Source of the DNA: an uncultured Pseudohongiella sp.
GTDB taxonomy: Bacteria > Pseudomonadota > Gammaproteobacteria > Pseudomonadales > Pseudohongiellaceae
Direction: 5' to 3'
Assembly: GCA_902531515.1 (NCBI GenBank)
Contig: CACAEJ010000009.1
Location: forward strand, 1 to 64,000
Length of the DNA: 64,000 nt
Below the pieces are notes generated by a model, which saw nothing but the letters and a program-made list of their open reading frames with translations, was not told where the DNA came from and made no database searches. This document shows, piece by piece, positions 50,883 through 61,657 of this stretch. Numbering within the stretch: the first letter of the stretch is position 1; every line of letters begins with the position of its first letter. The position numbers were made by a program, and so were the translations under genes.

Positions 50883-51512
50883 ATGGAGGAAAGAATTATA
50901 CAGAGTCAGAAATGTATCAATGAGGGGGCTTCGTTTTTGGCAGACATAGAGCCTAGGTTTGAATATGCGTTAAATGTTACGGGCGAATTGCCACTCCGAC
51001 TGAGTGCGGAGGGTTTTGAGCGACTTTTGAGTGCGATCATAAGTCAACAGGTAAGCGTGGCCGCTGCTAATTCCATATGGAAGCGTCTTGTTAAAGCTAA
51101 TCTGAATGGGCCACGCAAAATTATGAGGGCGAATGACGATGAATTGCGAGCCTTAGGATTGAGTCGACAGAAAGTAAGATACGCACGTGCGCTTGCTGAG
51201 GCACGTATCAACTTTAAATCGCTTAGGTCAATGTCGACGAGGGAAGTTGTAAAAACATTGACCCAAGTACCTGGTATTGGGGTATGGACAGCGGAGATTT
51301 ATGCAATGTTTAGTTTGGGTCGAGCGGACGTATTCGCGGCCGGCGATCTAGCCTTGCAGGAATCTGGGCGCTTATTATTTGAATTAAATGAGAGGCCTAC
51401 GGAAAAGCAGATTAGACTGATGGCGGAAAGCTGGTCTCCATGGAGAGCGGTTGCTGCGCGCCTGTTATGGGCTTACTACGCATATACAAAAAAACGGGAA
51501 GGTGTTAGATAG
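50883..51512 (+). CDS. DNA-3-methyladenine glycosylase II (AlkA-like, HhH-GPD)
   Basis: Base-excision repair glycosylase that removes alkylated bases. It has 209 residues and lacks the N-terminal domain of E. coli AlkA, as in short AlkA-like enzymes. The HhH-GPD motif is clear: LTQVPGIGVWTAEIYAMFSL followed by the catalytic Asp in FAAGDLALQ (about 157-165). SAIISQQVSVAAANSIWKRL is the conserved early helix. It is cotranscribed with the FAD oxidoreductase. Confidence 0.92.
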   Translation: MEERIIQSQKCINEGASFLADIEPRFEYALNVTGELPLRLSAEGFERLLSAIISQQVSVAAANSIWKRLVKANLNGPRKIMRANDDELRALGLSRQKVRYARALAEARINFKSLRSMSTREVVKTLTQVPGIGVWTAEIYAMFSLGRADVFAAGDLALQESGRLLFELNERPTEKQIRLMAESWSPWRAVAARLLWAYYAYTKKREGVR

Positions 51513-51526
51513 TTATTTGCGGGTCA

Positions 51527-51548
51527 AAGGGGTCGCGAGTGACCCCTT
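51527..51548. terminator. Hairpin between convergent genes
   Basis: AAGGGGTC (51527-51534) pairs perfectly with GACCCCTT (51541-51548) across a 6-base loop. It lies between the end of the AlkA-like gene and the end of the leftward gene at 51561. Only three Ts follow on the plus strand, so it could serve weakly in either direction. Confidence 0.6.
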
Positions 51549-51560
51549 AGTTTGCGGTAA

Positions 51561-51932
51561 TTAACTTGGGGAAACGATTTCCCAATAACTCACCTTAACG
51601 TGTTTGGTTAATATATCGATATCCCATATTACAAAATTTACAGCACCGGTGTTAACGGCGTCAGTAAAAAACGTTCTAAGGGTAGATTCGCTTCTCACAA
51701 AAGTGCCTCTATGAGGGGTTGATATAAGCGTACCGTCAGTCAGAAACGTTCTGGCTTCACCACTTAAAGCACCCCTCGTTCTGTCACCATCAACAGCTTC
51801 CAAAACATGGGTACAGAAAACCGAACCATAGCCTTCAACTTGACCTTCAAAATCGAAAGAAGCGCAATCTGGTTCTATTGTCATGCGCGTTATTTTGAGT
51901 TCACCTGTGCCGTCTGGGTTATTCAAGTCCAT
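51561..51932 (-). CDS. Conserved hypothetical beta-barrel-like protein
   Basis: A 123-residue protein, beta-rich by pattern (alternating hydrophobic residues, many Thr and Val), with repeated short strands such as FEGQVEGYGSVFCTHVLEAV and RGTFVRSESTLRTFFTDAVN. No signal peptide. The arrangement resembles small allene-oxide-cyclase or DUF3224-type barrels, but this is weak. The next gene, a GFA-family protein, lies 66 bases upstream on the same strand. Function unknown. Confidence 0.65.
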   Translation of the reverse strand: MDLNNPDGTGELKITRMTIEPDCASFDFEGQVEGYGSVFCTHVLEAVDGDRTRGALSGEARTFLTDGTLISTPHRGTFVRSESTLRTFFTDAVNTGAVNFVIWDIDILTKHVKVSYWEIVSPS

Positions 51933-51998
51933 ATACTTCTCCTATAGATATTTCTGTGATTTCTTCATAATACAGGTTTTGAACTGACGTTTTATACT

Positions 51999-52628
51999 TT
52001 ATTCCTCTTCGGGTGGCGGCCAAGTAGCAAATTTGTCGAGACCATCATTGATTGCATCAAAAGGTAATATGCTACTTTCGCAATGTACATGCATTGTAGG
52101 TTGCCATTCTTTTATGAACTCGCTCATTTTCTCTGTGAATGTTCCCGGGAAAACTGATATAAAATCCACAGGGTCATCGGTGTCATTAAAAATCGAATGA
52201 GGTCTCTGATATAAGGCATTCATCATAACAACGCCGCACCGTTGGCAGTATAAACGACCTATACCGCCAAAATTAGGATTATCATCCTGACTTTCCCAGT
52301 TCGGATTTCCGGGACCAGGGTCCCCTGGCCTCAGTAGTTCAAATCCCTTTTTAATCATTATTTCAAACTCACCTGCTCGGAAACTTCCCGTTGCAGGATC
52401 AATGTTCGCATTGTCAGTATAAATTACTTGATAAAGCGGTGCTGAATGAGCTCTGCGGCAAGCCCAACAGTGACAAAAGCCAGAGACTGATGGTTCATCA
52501 GTGTTTAAACTAATCTCTACGGAGCCACAGAGACACATCGCAGTGGCTTCATTTTTTGTACCGGATGGATAGCAGTTTGCTGCGAGTTCGGGATCACCTT
52601 TGATGAGTACGATTCCGTCTTCTGACAT
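51999..52628 (-). CDS. GFA (CENP-V/glutathione-dependent formaldehyde-activating-like) family protein
   Basis: A 209-residue zinc protein. The GFA cysteine pattern is present: CLCGSVE (about 32-38), CHCWACRRAH (about 52-61) and CQRCGV (about 128-133). The family includes Gfa of formaldehyde metabolism, but most members are of unknown substrate, and the long insertions here (FELLRPGDPGPGNPNWESQ) argue against a specific assignment. TAGGAGAAATT precedes the ATG. Confidence 0.8.
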   Translation of the reverse strand: MSEDGIVLIKGDPELAANCYPSGTKNEATAMCLCGSVEISLNTDEPSVSGFCHCWACRRAHSAPLYQVIYTDNANIDPATGSFRAGEFEIMIKKGFELLRPGDPGPGNPNWESQDDNPNFGGIGRLYCQRCGVVMMNALYQRPHSIFNDTDDPVDFISVFPGTFTEKMSEFIKEWQPTMHVHCESSILPFDAINDGLDKFATWPPPEEE

Positions 52629-52823
52629 TTAATTTCTCCTAAACCGTTAGTTTGATGACTATGATGTAGCATTTTATCGTAATTACAGCAATTGAATTAT
52701 ATAAGGACGGTACCGATTTTTAGTTATTTTATTCTATGTGCTGTCAGTAGATCGCTGGAATGTGACTAGAGGGCTAATACAAATGTTAGTATTTTAAGTA
52801 CTGAGACAGTGGCATCGGATTTT

Positions 52824-53324
52824 ATGATGAATAAAGAATATCTGAAGAAAGTTTGTGAGGGCGAGCACGAGAGATGGATGAAACGAGCATTGGCTCAAGC
52901 CTATTTGGCGAGAGACAATAATGAGGTACCTGTGGGGGCTGTTTTAGTTGACTGTGAAACAGGTAAATTGCTTGCTGAGGGTCATAATCAGTCTGTGGGT
53001 CTGAGCGACCCTACTGCGCATGCAGAGATTATGGTTTTGCGAAAAGCAGCAGCAATTAGGCAAAACTATCGACTCCCGCGAACGGCGATTTATGTTACTA
53101 TTGAACCGTGCACAATGTGCGTTGGGGCAATGCATCATGCACGGGTGGATGCTGTGATATTTGGAGCGGAAGAACCTAAGGCTGGCTCGTTGGTCAGTCA
53201 AATATGTCTATCTGATCAGTCGTTTTATAACCATCATTTGGATGTGCTTGGCGGCGTTCTTGAAGAGCAATGTGCGATGCTAATTAGTGACTTTTTCCGA
53301 GACAGAAGAAGTCAAGTTAAATAG
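52824..53324 (+). CDS. tadA: tRNA-specific adenosine deaminase TadA
   Basis: Converts A34 to inosine in tRNA-Arg (ACG). About 166 residues from ATG 52824; an in-frame GTG at 52809 and ATG at 52827 are alternatives, and none has a strong Shine-Dalgarno sequence. The zinc and catalytic residues are in place: HAEIM with His and the proton-shuttle Glu, and PCTMCVGAMHHARVDAVIFG with the two Cys. EVPVGAVLVD is the family opening. The gene precedes purL by 86 bases. Confidence 0.93.
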   Translation: MMNKEYLKKVCEGEHERWMKRALAQAYLARDNNEVPVGAVLVDCETGKLLAEGHNQSVGLSDPTAHAEIMVLRKAAAIRQNYRLPRTAIYVTIEPCTMCVGAMHHARVDAVIFGAEEPKAGSLVSQICLSDQSFYNHHLDVLGGVLEEQCAMLISDFFRDRRSQVK

Positions 53325-53410
53325 TCAATGTACTTTTTGGTTGTTACATTGAATATGTTGATTTAAGAGTTCGGCTTGAGGCCGGAATTATTTTTCTGGA
53401 TTGAGTATCG

Positions 53411-56400
53411 ATGGAACCGATTTTAGGGGGCGCGGCCCTTTCCGATTTTAGGTCATTAAAATTACTCCAAACGTTGAAAGCAGCTCAACCTATAGTGAAT
53501 TCATTGAGTTCTCAATTTGTTCACTTGGTGGACTGCGATGTTGATTTTGACGCTGTTGAAGCCCAGCATTTAAGATCTCTCTTAACTTATGGCGGAGATT
53601 ATGTCCGTCGGTCCTTGGCCAGCAATGAAGAAACGATCATACAAAGATTAGTTATTCCCAGAGCGGGCACAATATCGCCTTGGTCGAGTAAGGCCACCGA
53701 TATACTTCACAATTGCGGCTTATTGAATATCTCTCGCGTTGAAAGAGGTATCTTATTCTATATTGGAATAACAGAGGATCCCTCAGAGAATACGATTAAG
53801 AATATAGACAAATACTTACATGATCGCATGACTCAAGTTGTCGTAAGCGAAATTTTGGAGGCGAAGCAACTTTTTTCATCAGCAAATCCAAAATCCATCC
53901 GGTCCATAGACATTACCCAAGGCAAACACGCTCTGCATGAAGCTAATACGACTATGGGTCTCGCTTTGGCAGAGGACGAAATAGATTATTTATATGAACA
54001 ATTTAAAGCGTTGGGCCGCAATCCCAACGATGTAGAGCTCATGATGTTTGCTCAGGCAAATTCAGAGCATTGTCGTCACAAGATATTTAATGCTGACTGG
54101 ACAATTGACGGTGAACATCTACCACAAACCTTATTTGGCATGATCCGAAACACTAAGCGGACTTCGCCTAGAGGTGTGCTTTCGGCCTATTCTGATAACG
54201 CCGCGGTCATGCGAGGCTATTCTGGTTCTCGCTTTTACCCCGATCCAACTTCAAAGGAATATGTATTCAGTGACGAGCAGATTCACATTCTCATGAAAGT
54301 GGAAACGCATAATCATCCAACAGCGATAGCCCCTTTTCCGGGAGCTTCAACCGGCTCGGGAGGGGAAATTCGTGACGAAGGTGCTACCGGTCGTGGGGCA
54401 AAACCTAAGGCAGGTCTGACAGGTTTTAGTGTCTCTAATCTAAAAATACCTAATCTACCTCAGCCATGGGAAGAAGATTTCGGTAAACCGGCTCAAATCG
54501 CTTCGGCTTTAGAGATAATGATAGATGGCCCGATAGGCGGTGCTGCGTTTAATAACGAATTTGGGCGGCCCAATTTATGTGGATACTTTAGAACCATAGA
54601 AGATCGGTTTGTTAATGAAGACGGAGATGCAGAGGTAAGGGGATATCACAAACCCATTATGATCGCTGGTGGTTTTGGAAATATTAAAGAAAATCATATT
54701 AAAAAAGGAGAGATAGACGTAGGCGCAAAGTTAATTGTATTAGGTGGCCCCGCTATGTTGATCGGCTTGGGTGGTGGGGCAGCTTCTTCAATGGCTTCTG
54801 GAGCGAGTAATGAGGATTTAGATTTTGCTTCAGTCCAGAGGGAAAACGCTGAAATGGAAAGACGTTGCCAAGAGGTGATAGATCAGTGTTGGCAGCTTGG
54901 CGAGAATAATCCTATCGCGTTTATTCATGATGTGGGTGCCGGAGGACTTTCGAATGCGCTACCCGAACTTGTGAAAGACGGCAGTCGTGGAGGTAAGTTT
55001 TATCTACGAAATATACCGAACGCTGAGAGGCAGATGTCACCTCTGGAAATTTGGTGCAATGAATCACAAGAGCGTTACGTGCTTGCCGTCTCGCCGAACT
55101 TTCTTAATCGATTCGAGAGTATCTGTGCGAGAGAGCGGTGTCCATTCGCTGTAGTAGGAGATGCGACTGAGGAGAAGCGAATCGAACTGATTGATTCTCA
55201 CTTTGAAAACAAGCCAATTGATTTACCCATGGAGTTACTATTTGGAAAACCACCTAAAATTGCTAAGAATGTCTTTTCTGGGGAAAAAATATCAGAGAAA
55301 TTTAGTACGAAAGGAGTAGAACTTGCCGATGCAGTAAAGAGAGTGCTTTCCCTACCTTCAGTAGCCGACAAGAGTTTTCTTATAACGATAGGAGACCGGA
55401 CGATCACTGGCCTAGTCTGTAGAGATCAAATGGTAGGCCCATGGCAAGTGCCTGTTGCAGATGCTGCTGTAACTGCAAATTCCTTCGTTGGATATTCTGG
55501 TGAGGCTATGGCCATGGGAGAGCGACCTTTGTTGTCGTTAATTAATCCGGCAGCATCGGGCCGGATGGCTATCGCTGAGGCCATAACAAATATTAGCTCG
55601 GCTGCGGTAAGTGATTTAACAGACATAAAGCTTTCCGCCAACTGGATGGTCGCTGCCGGTTATGGCTATGAAGACGCTAAGCTATACGATACCGTCCGGG
55701 CGGTTGGCATGGAGTTATGCCCCCAGTTAGGGATTTGTATACCTGTAGGGAAAGATTCCATGTCTATGAGGACTGTTTGGAAGGTAGACGGACAAGAAAA
55801 AAGTAATACCTCACCCTTATCGCTAGTCATTTCGGCATTTGCTCCTGTGGCGGATGTGCGAACGACTATAACGCCTGAGTTGAAAACATCTGAAGGGGAG
55901 ACTAGTCTGCTTTTACTCGACCTTGGGCGAGGTAAAAATCGTATAGCGGGTTCTGCTTTGTCTCAAGTATACAGACAGTTAGGAGATGACGCTCCCGACT
56001 TAGACGATCCACAAGATTTGGTTAACTTTTTCGGCTTTATTCAGACTTGCCGAAAGGAAACTGAATTACTTGCTTACCATGATAGATCAGATGGCGGGTT
56101 ATTTGTGTCAATAGCAGAAATGTGTTTTGCAGCCCATTCCGGCATTGATTTACAGCTAGAAAATTTAACGTCTAAAAATTCTTTGATTGATTTTCTTTTC
56201 AACGAAGAGCTTGGTGCAGTCATACAAGTTTCCGAAGAAAGCTTGAAGCGTGTTTCTGTTTGTGCGGAGGAATTCAATTTAAAAGATTGCTTACATCGAA
56301 TCGGTAACTTAAACAACTCTGATAATTTTAATATTAGGTTGGGTCAAAAGACATTATTCAGTGAAAACCGAATTTCTCTTCAGAGAGTTTGGTCTGAAAC

Positions 56401-57325
56401 AAACTTTCATATACAAAATATACGAGACAATTCAGAATGTGCTCAAGAAGAATATGACTCCATATTGCGTAAAGATAATCCCGGGTTACGTGCTAGCTTA
56501 AGTTTCGATTTAAATGAAAATATTGCCGCGCCATATTTGAATTTAAGAGTAAAACCTAGAGTGGCGGTCCTTAGAGAGCAAGGTGTTAATGGTCATGTGG
56601 AAATGGCTGCGGCCTTTGATCTGTTCGGATTTTCTGCGGTTGACGTGCATATGACGGATATAATTGAAGGCCGAGTTTCATTGAGTCAATTCGATGTAAT
56701 GGTTGCATGCGGTGGCTTCTCATATGGCGATGTTCTTGGCGCTGGAGGCGGTTGGGCAAAATCGATTTTATTTAATGACGGCATTAGAAAGCAGTTTGAA
56801 TCATTTTTCCAAAGTCCTAATACGCTGACTTTAGGTGTTTGTAATGGTTGCCAAATGTTGTCTATTTTAAAAGATTTGATACCAGGGGCTTCCTCTTGGC
56901 CGAGTTTTGTAAAGAACCGGTCCGAGCAGTTCGAGGCTAGATTTACTTTGGTGAAGATTGAGCAATCGAACTCGGCGTTTCTGTCTGGAATGCATGGTTC
57001 ATTTTTCCCAATCGCGGTGGCTCACGGTGAAGGTAGGGCTGAATTCTCATCTTCAGAGCATTTTAATTCGTTTATAAATGAGGGATTGACAAGCGTAAGG
57101 TATGCTAACAATTTTGGAGAAGAAGCCACACTGTATCCATCCAATCCAAATGGATCACCTGTTGGGCTGGCTGGGATGTGCAGTTTAGATGGGCGCGCCA
57201 CTATAATGATGCCTCATCCGGAGCGTGTTTTTAGAACTTGTCAAAATTCTTGGCATCCAGATGGCTGGGGAGAACTAGCACCTAGCAGTCGGATGTTTCA
57301 AAATGCTAGGAAGTGGCTTGGCTAA
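53411..57325 (+). CDS. purL: Phosphoribosylformylglycinamidine synthase PurL (single-chain form)
   Basis: ATP-dependent conversion of FGAR to FGAM in purine synthesis, using glutamine. It has 1304 residues, the size of the gammaproteobacterial single-chain enzyme. The N-terminal domain, two AIRS-like halves ([20 protein letters not shown]; later [11 protein letters not shown]) and the C-terminal glutaminase domain are complete. The glutaminase nucleophile is Cys1144 in GVCNGCQML, with catalytic HGEGR and PHPERVFR further on. It follows tadA and is followed by the YqfO-like gene. Confidence 0.97.
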   Translation: MEPILGGAALSDFRSLKLLQTLKAAQPIVNSLSSQFVHLVDCDVDFDAVEAQHLRSLLTYGGDYVRRSLASNEETIIQRLVIPRAGTISPWSSKATDILHNCGLLNISRVERGILFYIGITEDPSENTIKNIDKYLHDRMTQVVVSEILEAKQLFSSANPKSIRSIDITQGKHALHEANTTMGLALAEDEIDYLYEQFKALGRNPNDVELMMFAQANSEHCRHKIFNADWTIDGEHLPQTLFGMIRNTKRTSPRGVLSAYSDNAAVMRGYSGSRFYPDPTSKEYVFSDEQIHILMKVETHNHPTAIAPFPGASTGSGGEIRDEGATGRGAKPKAGLTGFSVSNLKIPNLPQPWEEDFGKPAQIASALEIMIDGPIGGAAFNNEFGRPNLCGYFRTIEDRFVNEDGDAEVRGYHKPIMIAGGFGNIKENHIKKGEIDVGAKLIVLGGPAMLIGLGGGAASSMASGASNEDLDFASVQRENAEMERRCQEVIDQCWQLGENNPIAFIHDVGAGGLSNALPELVKDGSRGGKFYLRNIPNAERQMSPLEIWCNESQERYVLAVSPNFLNRFESICARERCPFAVVGDATEEKRIELIDSHFENKPIDLPMELLFGKPPKIAKNVFSGEKISEKFSTKGVELADAVKRVLSLPSVADKSFLITIGDRTITGLVCRDQMVGPWQVPVADAAVTANSFVGYSGEAMAMGERPLLSLINPAASGRMAIAEAITNISSAAVSDLTDIKLSANWMVAAGYGYEDAKLYDTVRAVGMELCPQLGICIPVGKDSMSMRTVWKVDGQEKSNTSPLSLVISAFAPVADVRTTITPELKTSEGETSLLLLDLGRGKNRIAGSALSQVYRQLGDDAPDLDDPQDLVNFFGFIQTCRKETELLAYHDRSDGGLFVSIAEMCFAAHSGIDLQLENLTSKNSLIDFLFNEELGAVIQVSEESLKRVSVCAEEFNLKDCLHRIGNLNNSDNFNIRLGQKTLFSENRISLQRVWSETNFHIQNIRDNSECAQEEYDSILRKDNPGLRASLSFDLNENIAAPYLNLRVKPRVAVLREQGVNGHVEMAAAFDLFGFSAVDVHMTDIIEGRVSLSQFDVMVACGGFSYGDVLGAGGGWAKSILFNDGIRKQFESFFQSPNTLTLGVCNGCQMLSILKDLIPGASSWPSFVKNRSEQFEARFTLVKIEQSNSAFLSGMHGSFFPIAVAHGEGRAEFSSSEHFNSFINEGLTSVRYANNFGEEATLYPSNPNGSPVGLAGMCSLDGRATIMMPHPERVFRTCQNSWHPDGWGELAPSSRMFQNARKWLG

Positions 57326-57326
57326 C

Positions 57327-57662
57327 ATGAAAAACCCAAACCTAAATCTTCATAAGATCGAATTCTATATTCCAGGAGCTCACCTGGAGATGGTCAAAGA
57401 AGCAATGTTTAAAGCCGGTGCAGGCCGAGTTGGAGCTTATGATTCTTGTGCTTGGCAAACACTGGGTCAAGGCCAGTTTCGGGCGCAAGAGGGCAGTCAT
57501 CCCTTTATAGGAAGCAAAGAATCAATCGAGACTGTTTCAGAATATAAAGTGGAAATGGTTTGTGAGGAGCAGTTCCTGCCAGAGGTAATTTTTGCTCTCA
57601 AAGATTCGCATCCCTACGAAGAGGTGGCTTACTCTGTAATCCGGTTGGTGTCCGTCGTCTGA
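57327..57662 (+). CDS. NIF3/YqfO-like small domain protein
   Basis: About 111 residues from ATG 57327; an in-frame ATG at 57303 inside purL is less likely because the family N-terminus is NLNLHKIEFYIPGAHLEMVK. Conserved blocks GAGRVGAYDSCAWQTLGQGQ, HPFIGSKES and SHPYEEVAYSVI match the stand-alone form of the domain inserted in YqfO/NIF3-family proteins, a CutA-like fold whose function is unknown. Its 3' end overlaps the convergent NUDIX gene by 34 bases. Confidence 0.88.
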   Translation: MKNPNLNLHKIEFYIPGAHLEMVKEAMFKAGAGRVGAYDSCAWQTLGQGQFRAQEGSHPFIGSKESIETVSEYKVEMVCEEQFLPEVIFALKDSHPYEEVAYSVIRLVSVV

Positions 57663-58243
57663 ACGTCACTGCAACTAACTAGTTCTGTTGAAATCGATCT
57701 ATCCGCGTGATGACGTACTGTGAACATGCGAACAGGGAAGGATCCAGAACGTCTGTCTTCAAAGTATTTTTCAATTGTTGTCTTCACTACAGGGAAGGCT
57801 ATCTCGGACCAAGGTATATCACTTTCTTTATATAATGAGACATCTTCGGACTCAATTCCAGGGGAAAATTTTAAGTTAGAAAGCTCGGCTCTAAAAAAAA
57901 TGTAGACCTGACTGATAGTGGGTAAATTGAAAAGCGTATATAAGCTATCCGATTTGATGGCCAATTCGGCTCCGGCTTCTTCTTTTGTTTCTCGAATAGC
58001 ACCTTCAAGTGAGGATTCGCCATTTTCCATAAAACCGGCCGGAAGTGTCCATTTGCCCTTCCTCGGTTCAATAGCTCTCTTACATAGTAAAATTTTATCT
58101 CCGTATACAGGCAGGACCCCAACGACATTTTTTGGGTTTTGATACAAGATGGCGTTACAAGAGTCACAACAATATCGAGCGCGATTGTCTCCTTCCGGGG
58201 TTCGAAGAGTGAGGCTGGCAGAACAATGTGGACAATATTTCAT
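57629..58243 (-). CDS. NUDIX hydrolase with N-terminal zinc ribbon
   Basis: A 204-residue pyrophosphohydrolase. An N-terminal zinc-ribbon (CPHC at 4-7, CCDSC at about 25-29) precedes the NUDIX box GFMENGESSLEGAIRETKEE followed by AGAE, which fits Gx5Ex7REUxEExGU. NudC-type NADH pyrophosphatases share the zinc ribbon plus NUDIX layout, but the length and detail do not prove NADH specificity. It is convergent with the YqfO-like gene. Confidence 0.88.
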   Translation of the reverse strand: MKYCPHCSASLTLRTPEGDNRARYCCDSCNAILYQNPKNVVGVLPVYGDKILLCKRAIEPRKGKWTLPAGFMENGESSLEGAIRETKEEAGAELAIKSDSLYTLFNLPTISQVYIFFRAELSNLKFSPGIESEDVSLYKESDIPWSEIAFPVVKTTIEKYFEDRRSGSFPVRMFTVRHHADRSISTELVSCSDVQTTDTNRITE

Positions 58244-58279
58244 GTGATTTGGTCTTATTTGCTTTCCAGAAGCTGCACG

Positions 58280-59530
58280 CTAGTTCATCATTGCTTCGTA
58301 GACCATTCGACCTGCAACATTTGCGTTGAATGGCGCAGTTGGACCTCCTCTTTTTTGCTCCATATATATCATGTAGAAATCGTTCTCAATGTCTACCGCA
58401 AAATAAGTTCCGGCTATTCCCCTCCATCCAAAGTTGTGAGGCCCATCTTCGCTTTCTGTAGTAGGCTGCAAGTGAAATCCTAGACCCCAGTCTCCACGGT
58501 CACCGTAAAAGAAATATTCCCTGGAGACGTCATCCTGAATCTTTTTTTCTCGCATTAAGTTTAGAGTTGTTTCTTTGATAACGCGGTTGCCTCGATACGT
58601 TCCTCCATTCAGAAGCATTTCAGCGAATCGCACATAATCCTCTGTAGTAGAATTAAGTCCTCCACCTCCGGAGAGCATTTTTCGAGGGACAGTGTTGTCG
58701 CCGAGTCGCGTACCCTGAGCTGCTTCGGCAATTCGATATTTTTTACTTTTTGGAACCCAGAAGCCAGTTTCGTCCATGCCAAGAGGAGTAAAAATTCTTT
58801 CCTCTAAAATAATGTCGAGTGTTTCGCCGCCGGCAATTTCCAGGACAGCTCCGAGTACATCCGTCGAGTGACCGTAATGCCATGCGGAGCCTGGTTCAAA
58901 ATAGACGGGAAGTGTTCCTAACTTTGCTGCAAATTCTTGGGCGGAAAAATCACCTCTTAATTCAGCTGCATACCTTTTTCCCAAATCACTATTCGGAGAA
59001 AAGATCGCTTGAATAATTCCTGATTGATGAGTCAGTAAATTTTCGATTGTTATTGAAGACTCAGCCGCGCTGATCATACCTGTTTCATTATCGATAACTT
59101 GTAAATTAGCGAACTCAGGGATGTACTTCTCTAGAGGGTCGTTTAGTTCAATTAGGCCATCCTCAACCATTGTCATAATGGCAACACTTATGACTGGTTT
59201 AGTCATCGAAAAAATTCGAAATATAGTGTCTTTATTCACAGGTGTATTTTCTGTTGAACTCTGTATTCCAACTGTTTCGAGTAGTCCGATCCCATCACTA
59301 TTACCGACAAGTAGCAGTGCGCCGGGAATAAATTCGCCGTCTACTGCAGTTTTCATAGCTCGTCTAATTTCTTCGATCTCGTTTTGATCGATACCAAAAT
59401 TGATCGAATGGATTTCCTTAATTGAGGTTTGAGTGAGAGTTCTCTCAAAATTGCTTGTCTGTGATTTAAGCGTTAGTGGGACAGATATGAGAATTGTTAT
59501 TATGGGTACGGTTCTCTTTAAAAAAGACAT
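58280..59530 (-). CDS. Serine hydrolase of the beta-lactamase/EstB family
   Basis: A 416-residue exported hydrolase with a hydrophobic N-terminal segment (about 8-22). The class C-type catalytic motif SMTK (Ser108 to Lys111) and the second motif YGHS (about 219-222) are present, and the C-terminal HNFGWRGIAGTYF is common in EstB-like esterases. Substrate unknown; the family includes esterases, peptidases and beta-lactamases. It is a single gene on the minus strand between the NUDIX gene and the DUF3501 gene. Confidence 0.87.
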   Translation of the reverse strand: MSFLKRTVPIITILISVPLTLKSQTSNFERTLTQTSIKEIHSINFGIDQNEIEEIRRAMKTAVDGEFIPGALLLVGNSDGIGLLETVGIQSSTENTPVNKDTIFRIFSMTKPVISVAIMTMVEDGLIELNDPLEKYIPEFANLQVIDNETGMISAAESSITIENLLTHQSGIIQAIFSPNSDLGKRYAAELRGDFSAQEFAAKLGTLPVYFEPGSAWHYGHSTDVLGAVLEIAGGETLDIILEERIFTPLGMDETGFWVPKSKKYRIAEAAQGTRLGDNTVPRKMLSGGGGLNSTTEDYVRFAEMLLNGGTYRGNRVIKETTLNLMREKKIQDDVSREYFFYGDRGDWGLGFHLQPTTESEDGPHNFGWRGIAGTYFAVDIENDFYMIYMEQKRGGPTAPFNANVAGRMVYEAMMN

Positions 59531-59626
59531 GGGACTCCGCTATCATTACAAATTGCTACGGGCTGAAGATATTAGCTGATGCAAAGCCCATCGACAATGA
59601 TTTTGTTCCAAGTTAGGGTTGCAGCA

Positions 59627-60211
59627 TCAAGAAAAATCTCTAACAAGAGACTGCGTTATTTGTCGCTCTACGGGGCCGCGCGTGTGCTGATACGAGAGAT
59701 GTTCGCTATGTATATACCAATTGGCACCACTCTTGGCGGAATCAATTGCTTCGTCATTGAATTCGAATCTTAGAAAGTGAACTGCTGATGTTTTTTCATT
59801 GGTAGATCGTGGTAAGTCTTCATTTGCAATTGGGTAAACTTTATCGTGTCCTTCAATTTCGATAGAAATAAGTTCTTCTACTCCGATGAGTTGCTTTAGA
59901 CGCTGTTGACGCTCTTCTGGATTCGGGTACTCAAGCATCATTGTTGCTTTAAGGTTCGTTCCATCAGGAATTAATGGATTGTATGCGGATAGTTCTTCGA
60001 TAATATCCTCTTTCTCGATAAGTTTTTCCGTTCGCATTAATTCTTGGACTTGGTATCGCATTACCATGTAGTCTTCAAAATGAAGCATCATATTTGGACC
60101 GATTTGAACTCGCCTAGTCTTTTTGTGCTCCATAATAGATTGTCGGAAAGCGGTTCGTTGCTCTTCGTAAATCTTATTGGCAAGTAAGTCAGAGACGGAA
60201 ATTTTTTTCAT
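59627..60211 (-). CDS. DUF3501 family protein
   Basis: A 194-residue protein matching my memory of the DUF3501 pattern: MKKISVSDLLANKIYEEQRT, then VQIGPNMMLHFEDYMVMRYQ and IPDGTNLKATMMLEYPNPEE. DUF3501 genes typically lie in rubrerythrin and Fe-S oxidoreductase operons, as here. Function unknown, but the context indicates peroxide or oxidative stress. It lies 37 bases after the Fe-S protein gene. Confidence 0.88.
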   Translation of the reverse strand: MKKISVSDLLANKIYEEQRTAFRQSIMEHKKTRRVQIGPNMMLHFEDYMVMRYQVQELMRTEKLIEKEDIIEELSAYNPLIPDGTNLKATMMLEYPNPEERQQRLKQLIGVEELISIEIEGHDKVYPIANEDLPRSTNEKTSAVHFLRFEFNDEAIDSAKSGANWYIHSEHLSYQHTRGPVERQITQSLVRDFS

Positions 60212-60248
60212 TGTTCAACCTGTTAAAAATTTTGATGTGCCAGCTATC

Positions 60249-61604
60249 CTAGACCCCGTAAGCTTTGCAAAGCATTTCCAACGGATGGATAGTTGCTTGT
60301 TCAATATCTATGTTTTGCTCGAGATGCTTCCCAGCAACAGGACAATCACTACCGTAATGATCAGGCTCATGAGCTTTGATTTGTCTGACAACAGGAGCGG
60401 CTATTTTATTCGCATATTTTAATGTTTCGCTTTTGATACCGTAAGTCCCATCATGACCGGAACATCGCTCAATGCTTGTTACATTGGTGTTTGGTATGAG
60501 TTCTAAAATTTGTTTTGTCTTTGGTCCAATATTTTGAACTCGTTGATGGCATGCAACGTGGTAACTGACAGCTCCAAGAGTGTTTTTGAAGTTGGTATTC
60601 AACTTTGAATTTCTATGAAGTGCATACAAGAACTCAAAAGGGTCGCAAAAAGCTTTCGCAACAGCGGCTACCCGGTCATCTTCAGGAAACATTAACGGGA
60701 GTTCTTGCTTATACATCAAGACACAGGACGGCACGGTAGCAATTATCTTCAGGCCTCTCTGAACTGCTTCATATAATATTGGGATGTTAAGGTCCTTCAA
60801 TCGAGAGACTGACTTGAGGTCACCAAGCTCTAATTTTGGCATTCCGCAACAATGTTCTCTTTTCAATAATTCCGTTGAAATTCCATTATGTGTTAATACT
60901 TTCAGTAAACTATCAAGAATAGATGGCTCATTGTAGTTGCAATAACAGGTGGAAAATAAAGCGACTGATTCATCGCTGTTTTCCACACGACCAGATTCTG
61001 ACTTACTCGGACTGTCATTGACAAACTCCAACTTACTCCTGGCAGTTTTTTTTTGATACGGCGGGATGTTTGCTTGTTCATGAATTCCAAGGGTTTTATC
61101 GAGAATTTTTCGTGCAACTTTTGACTTGGTTCCCCATTTCATAATTTCATTCAAGACTGGTTTAGAAGCTACCTTTCCGATCATGTCTGTACTGGTTATG
61201 AGCTTATCTCGGAATTTGGCTTTCCCTTTGGTGTAGTTGACCGCTTTAGATCTTAGCATGAGATGAGGAAAGTCCACGTTCCATTCATGCGGCGGCACAT
61301 ATGGACATTTGGTAAGATAGCAAAGGTCACACAAATAGCACTGGTCAACGACTTTATCGTAATCAGCCTTGGATACCCCATCTACCTCCATCGTCTCTGA
61401 CTCATCTATCAAATCAAAAAGCGTTGGGAAAGCGTTGCACAGGCTTACGCATCGTCTACATGTGTGGCAGATGTCGAAAACGCGTTCTAATTCTCGGTTT
61501 AGACTATCGTCGTCCCAGAAGTCAGGGTCGTTTTGATTTAAAGGATTACGCGTAGGCGCCTCAATGCCGCCTTCTCTGCCGATATCGGCCATCAAGTGCT
61601 CCAA
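60249..61604 (-). CDS. GlpC/HdrD-like Fe-S oxidoreductase
   Basis: A 451-residue protein with two [4Fe-4S] sites at the N-terminus: CHTCRRCVSLC (about 46-56) and CYLCDLCYLTKCP (about 89-101). Two cysteine-rich domains of the CCG type follow (CCGMPK near 257; second half ending with CSGHDGTYG). This is the GlpC/HdrD arrangement, so it may pass electrons between a quinone or disulfide and a partner. It lies between rubrerythrin and DUF3501 and is probably the reductase partner of this module. Confidence 0.88.
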   Translation of the reverse strand: MEHLMADIGREGGIEAPTRNPLNQNDPDFWDDDSLNRELERVFDICHTCRRCVSLCNAFPTLFDLIDESETMEVDGVSKADYDKVVDQCYLCDLCYLTKCPYVPPHEWNVDFPHLMLRSKAVNYTKGKAKFRDKLITSTDMIGKVASKPVLNEIMKWGTKSKVARKILDKTLGIHEQANIPPYQKKTARSKLEFVNDSPSKSESGRVENSDESVALFSTCYCNYNEPSILDSLLKVLTHNGISTELLKREHCCGMPKLELGDLKSVSRLKDLNIPILYEAVQRGLKIIATVPSCVLMYKQELPLMFPEDDRVAAVAKAFCDPFEFLYALHRNSKLNTNFKNTLGAVSYHVACHQRVQNIGPKTKQILELIPNTNVTSIERCSGHDGTYGIKSETLKYANKIAAPVVRQIKAHEPDHYGSDCPVAGKHLEQNIDIEQATIHPLEMLCKAYGV

Positions 61605-61622
61605 TTTTCACTAGTTGATTTG

Positions 61623-61644
61623 CTGCCGCCCGCAGGGACGGCAG
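61623..61644 (-). terminator. Hairpin between rubrerythrin and the Fe-S gene
   Basis: CTGCCG (61623-61628) pairs with CGGCAG (61639-61644), with a GC-rich 10-base loop, in the 53-base gap after rubrerythrin. It could be a partial terminator or a processing site that keeps rubrerythrin mRNA above that of the downstream genes. No U-run is present. Confidence 0.5.
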
Positions 61645-61657
61645 GCTCAGATGCGTT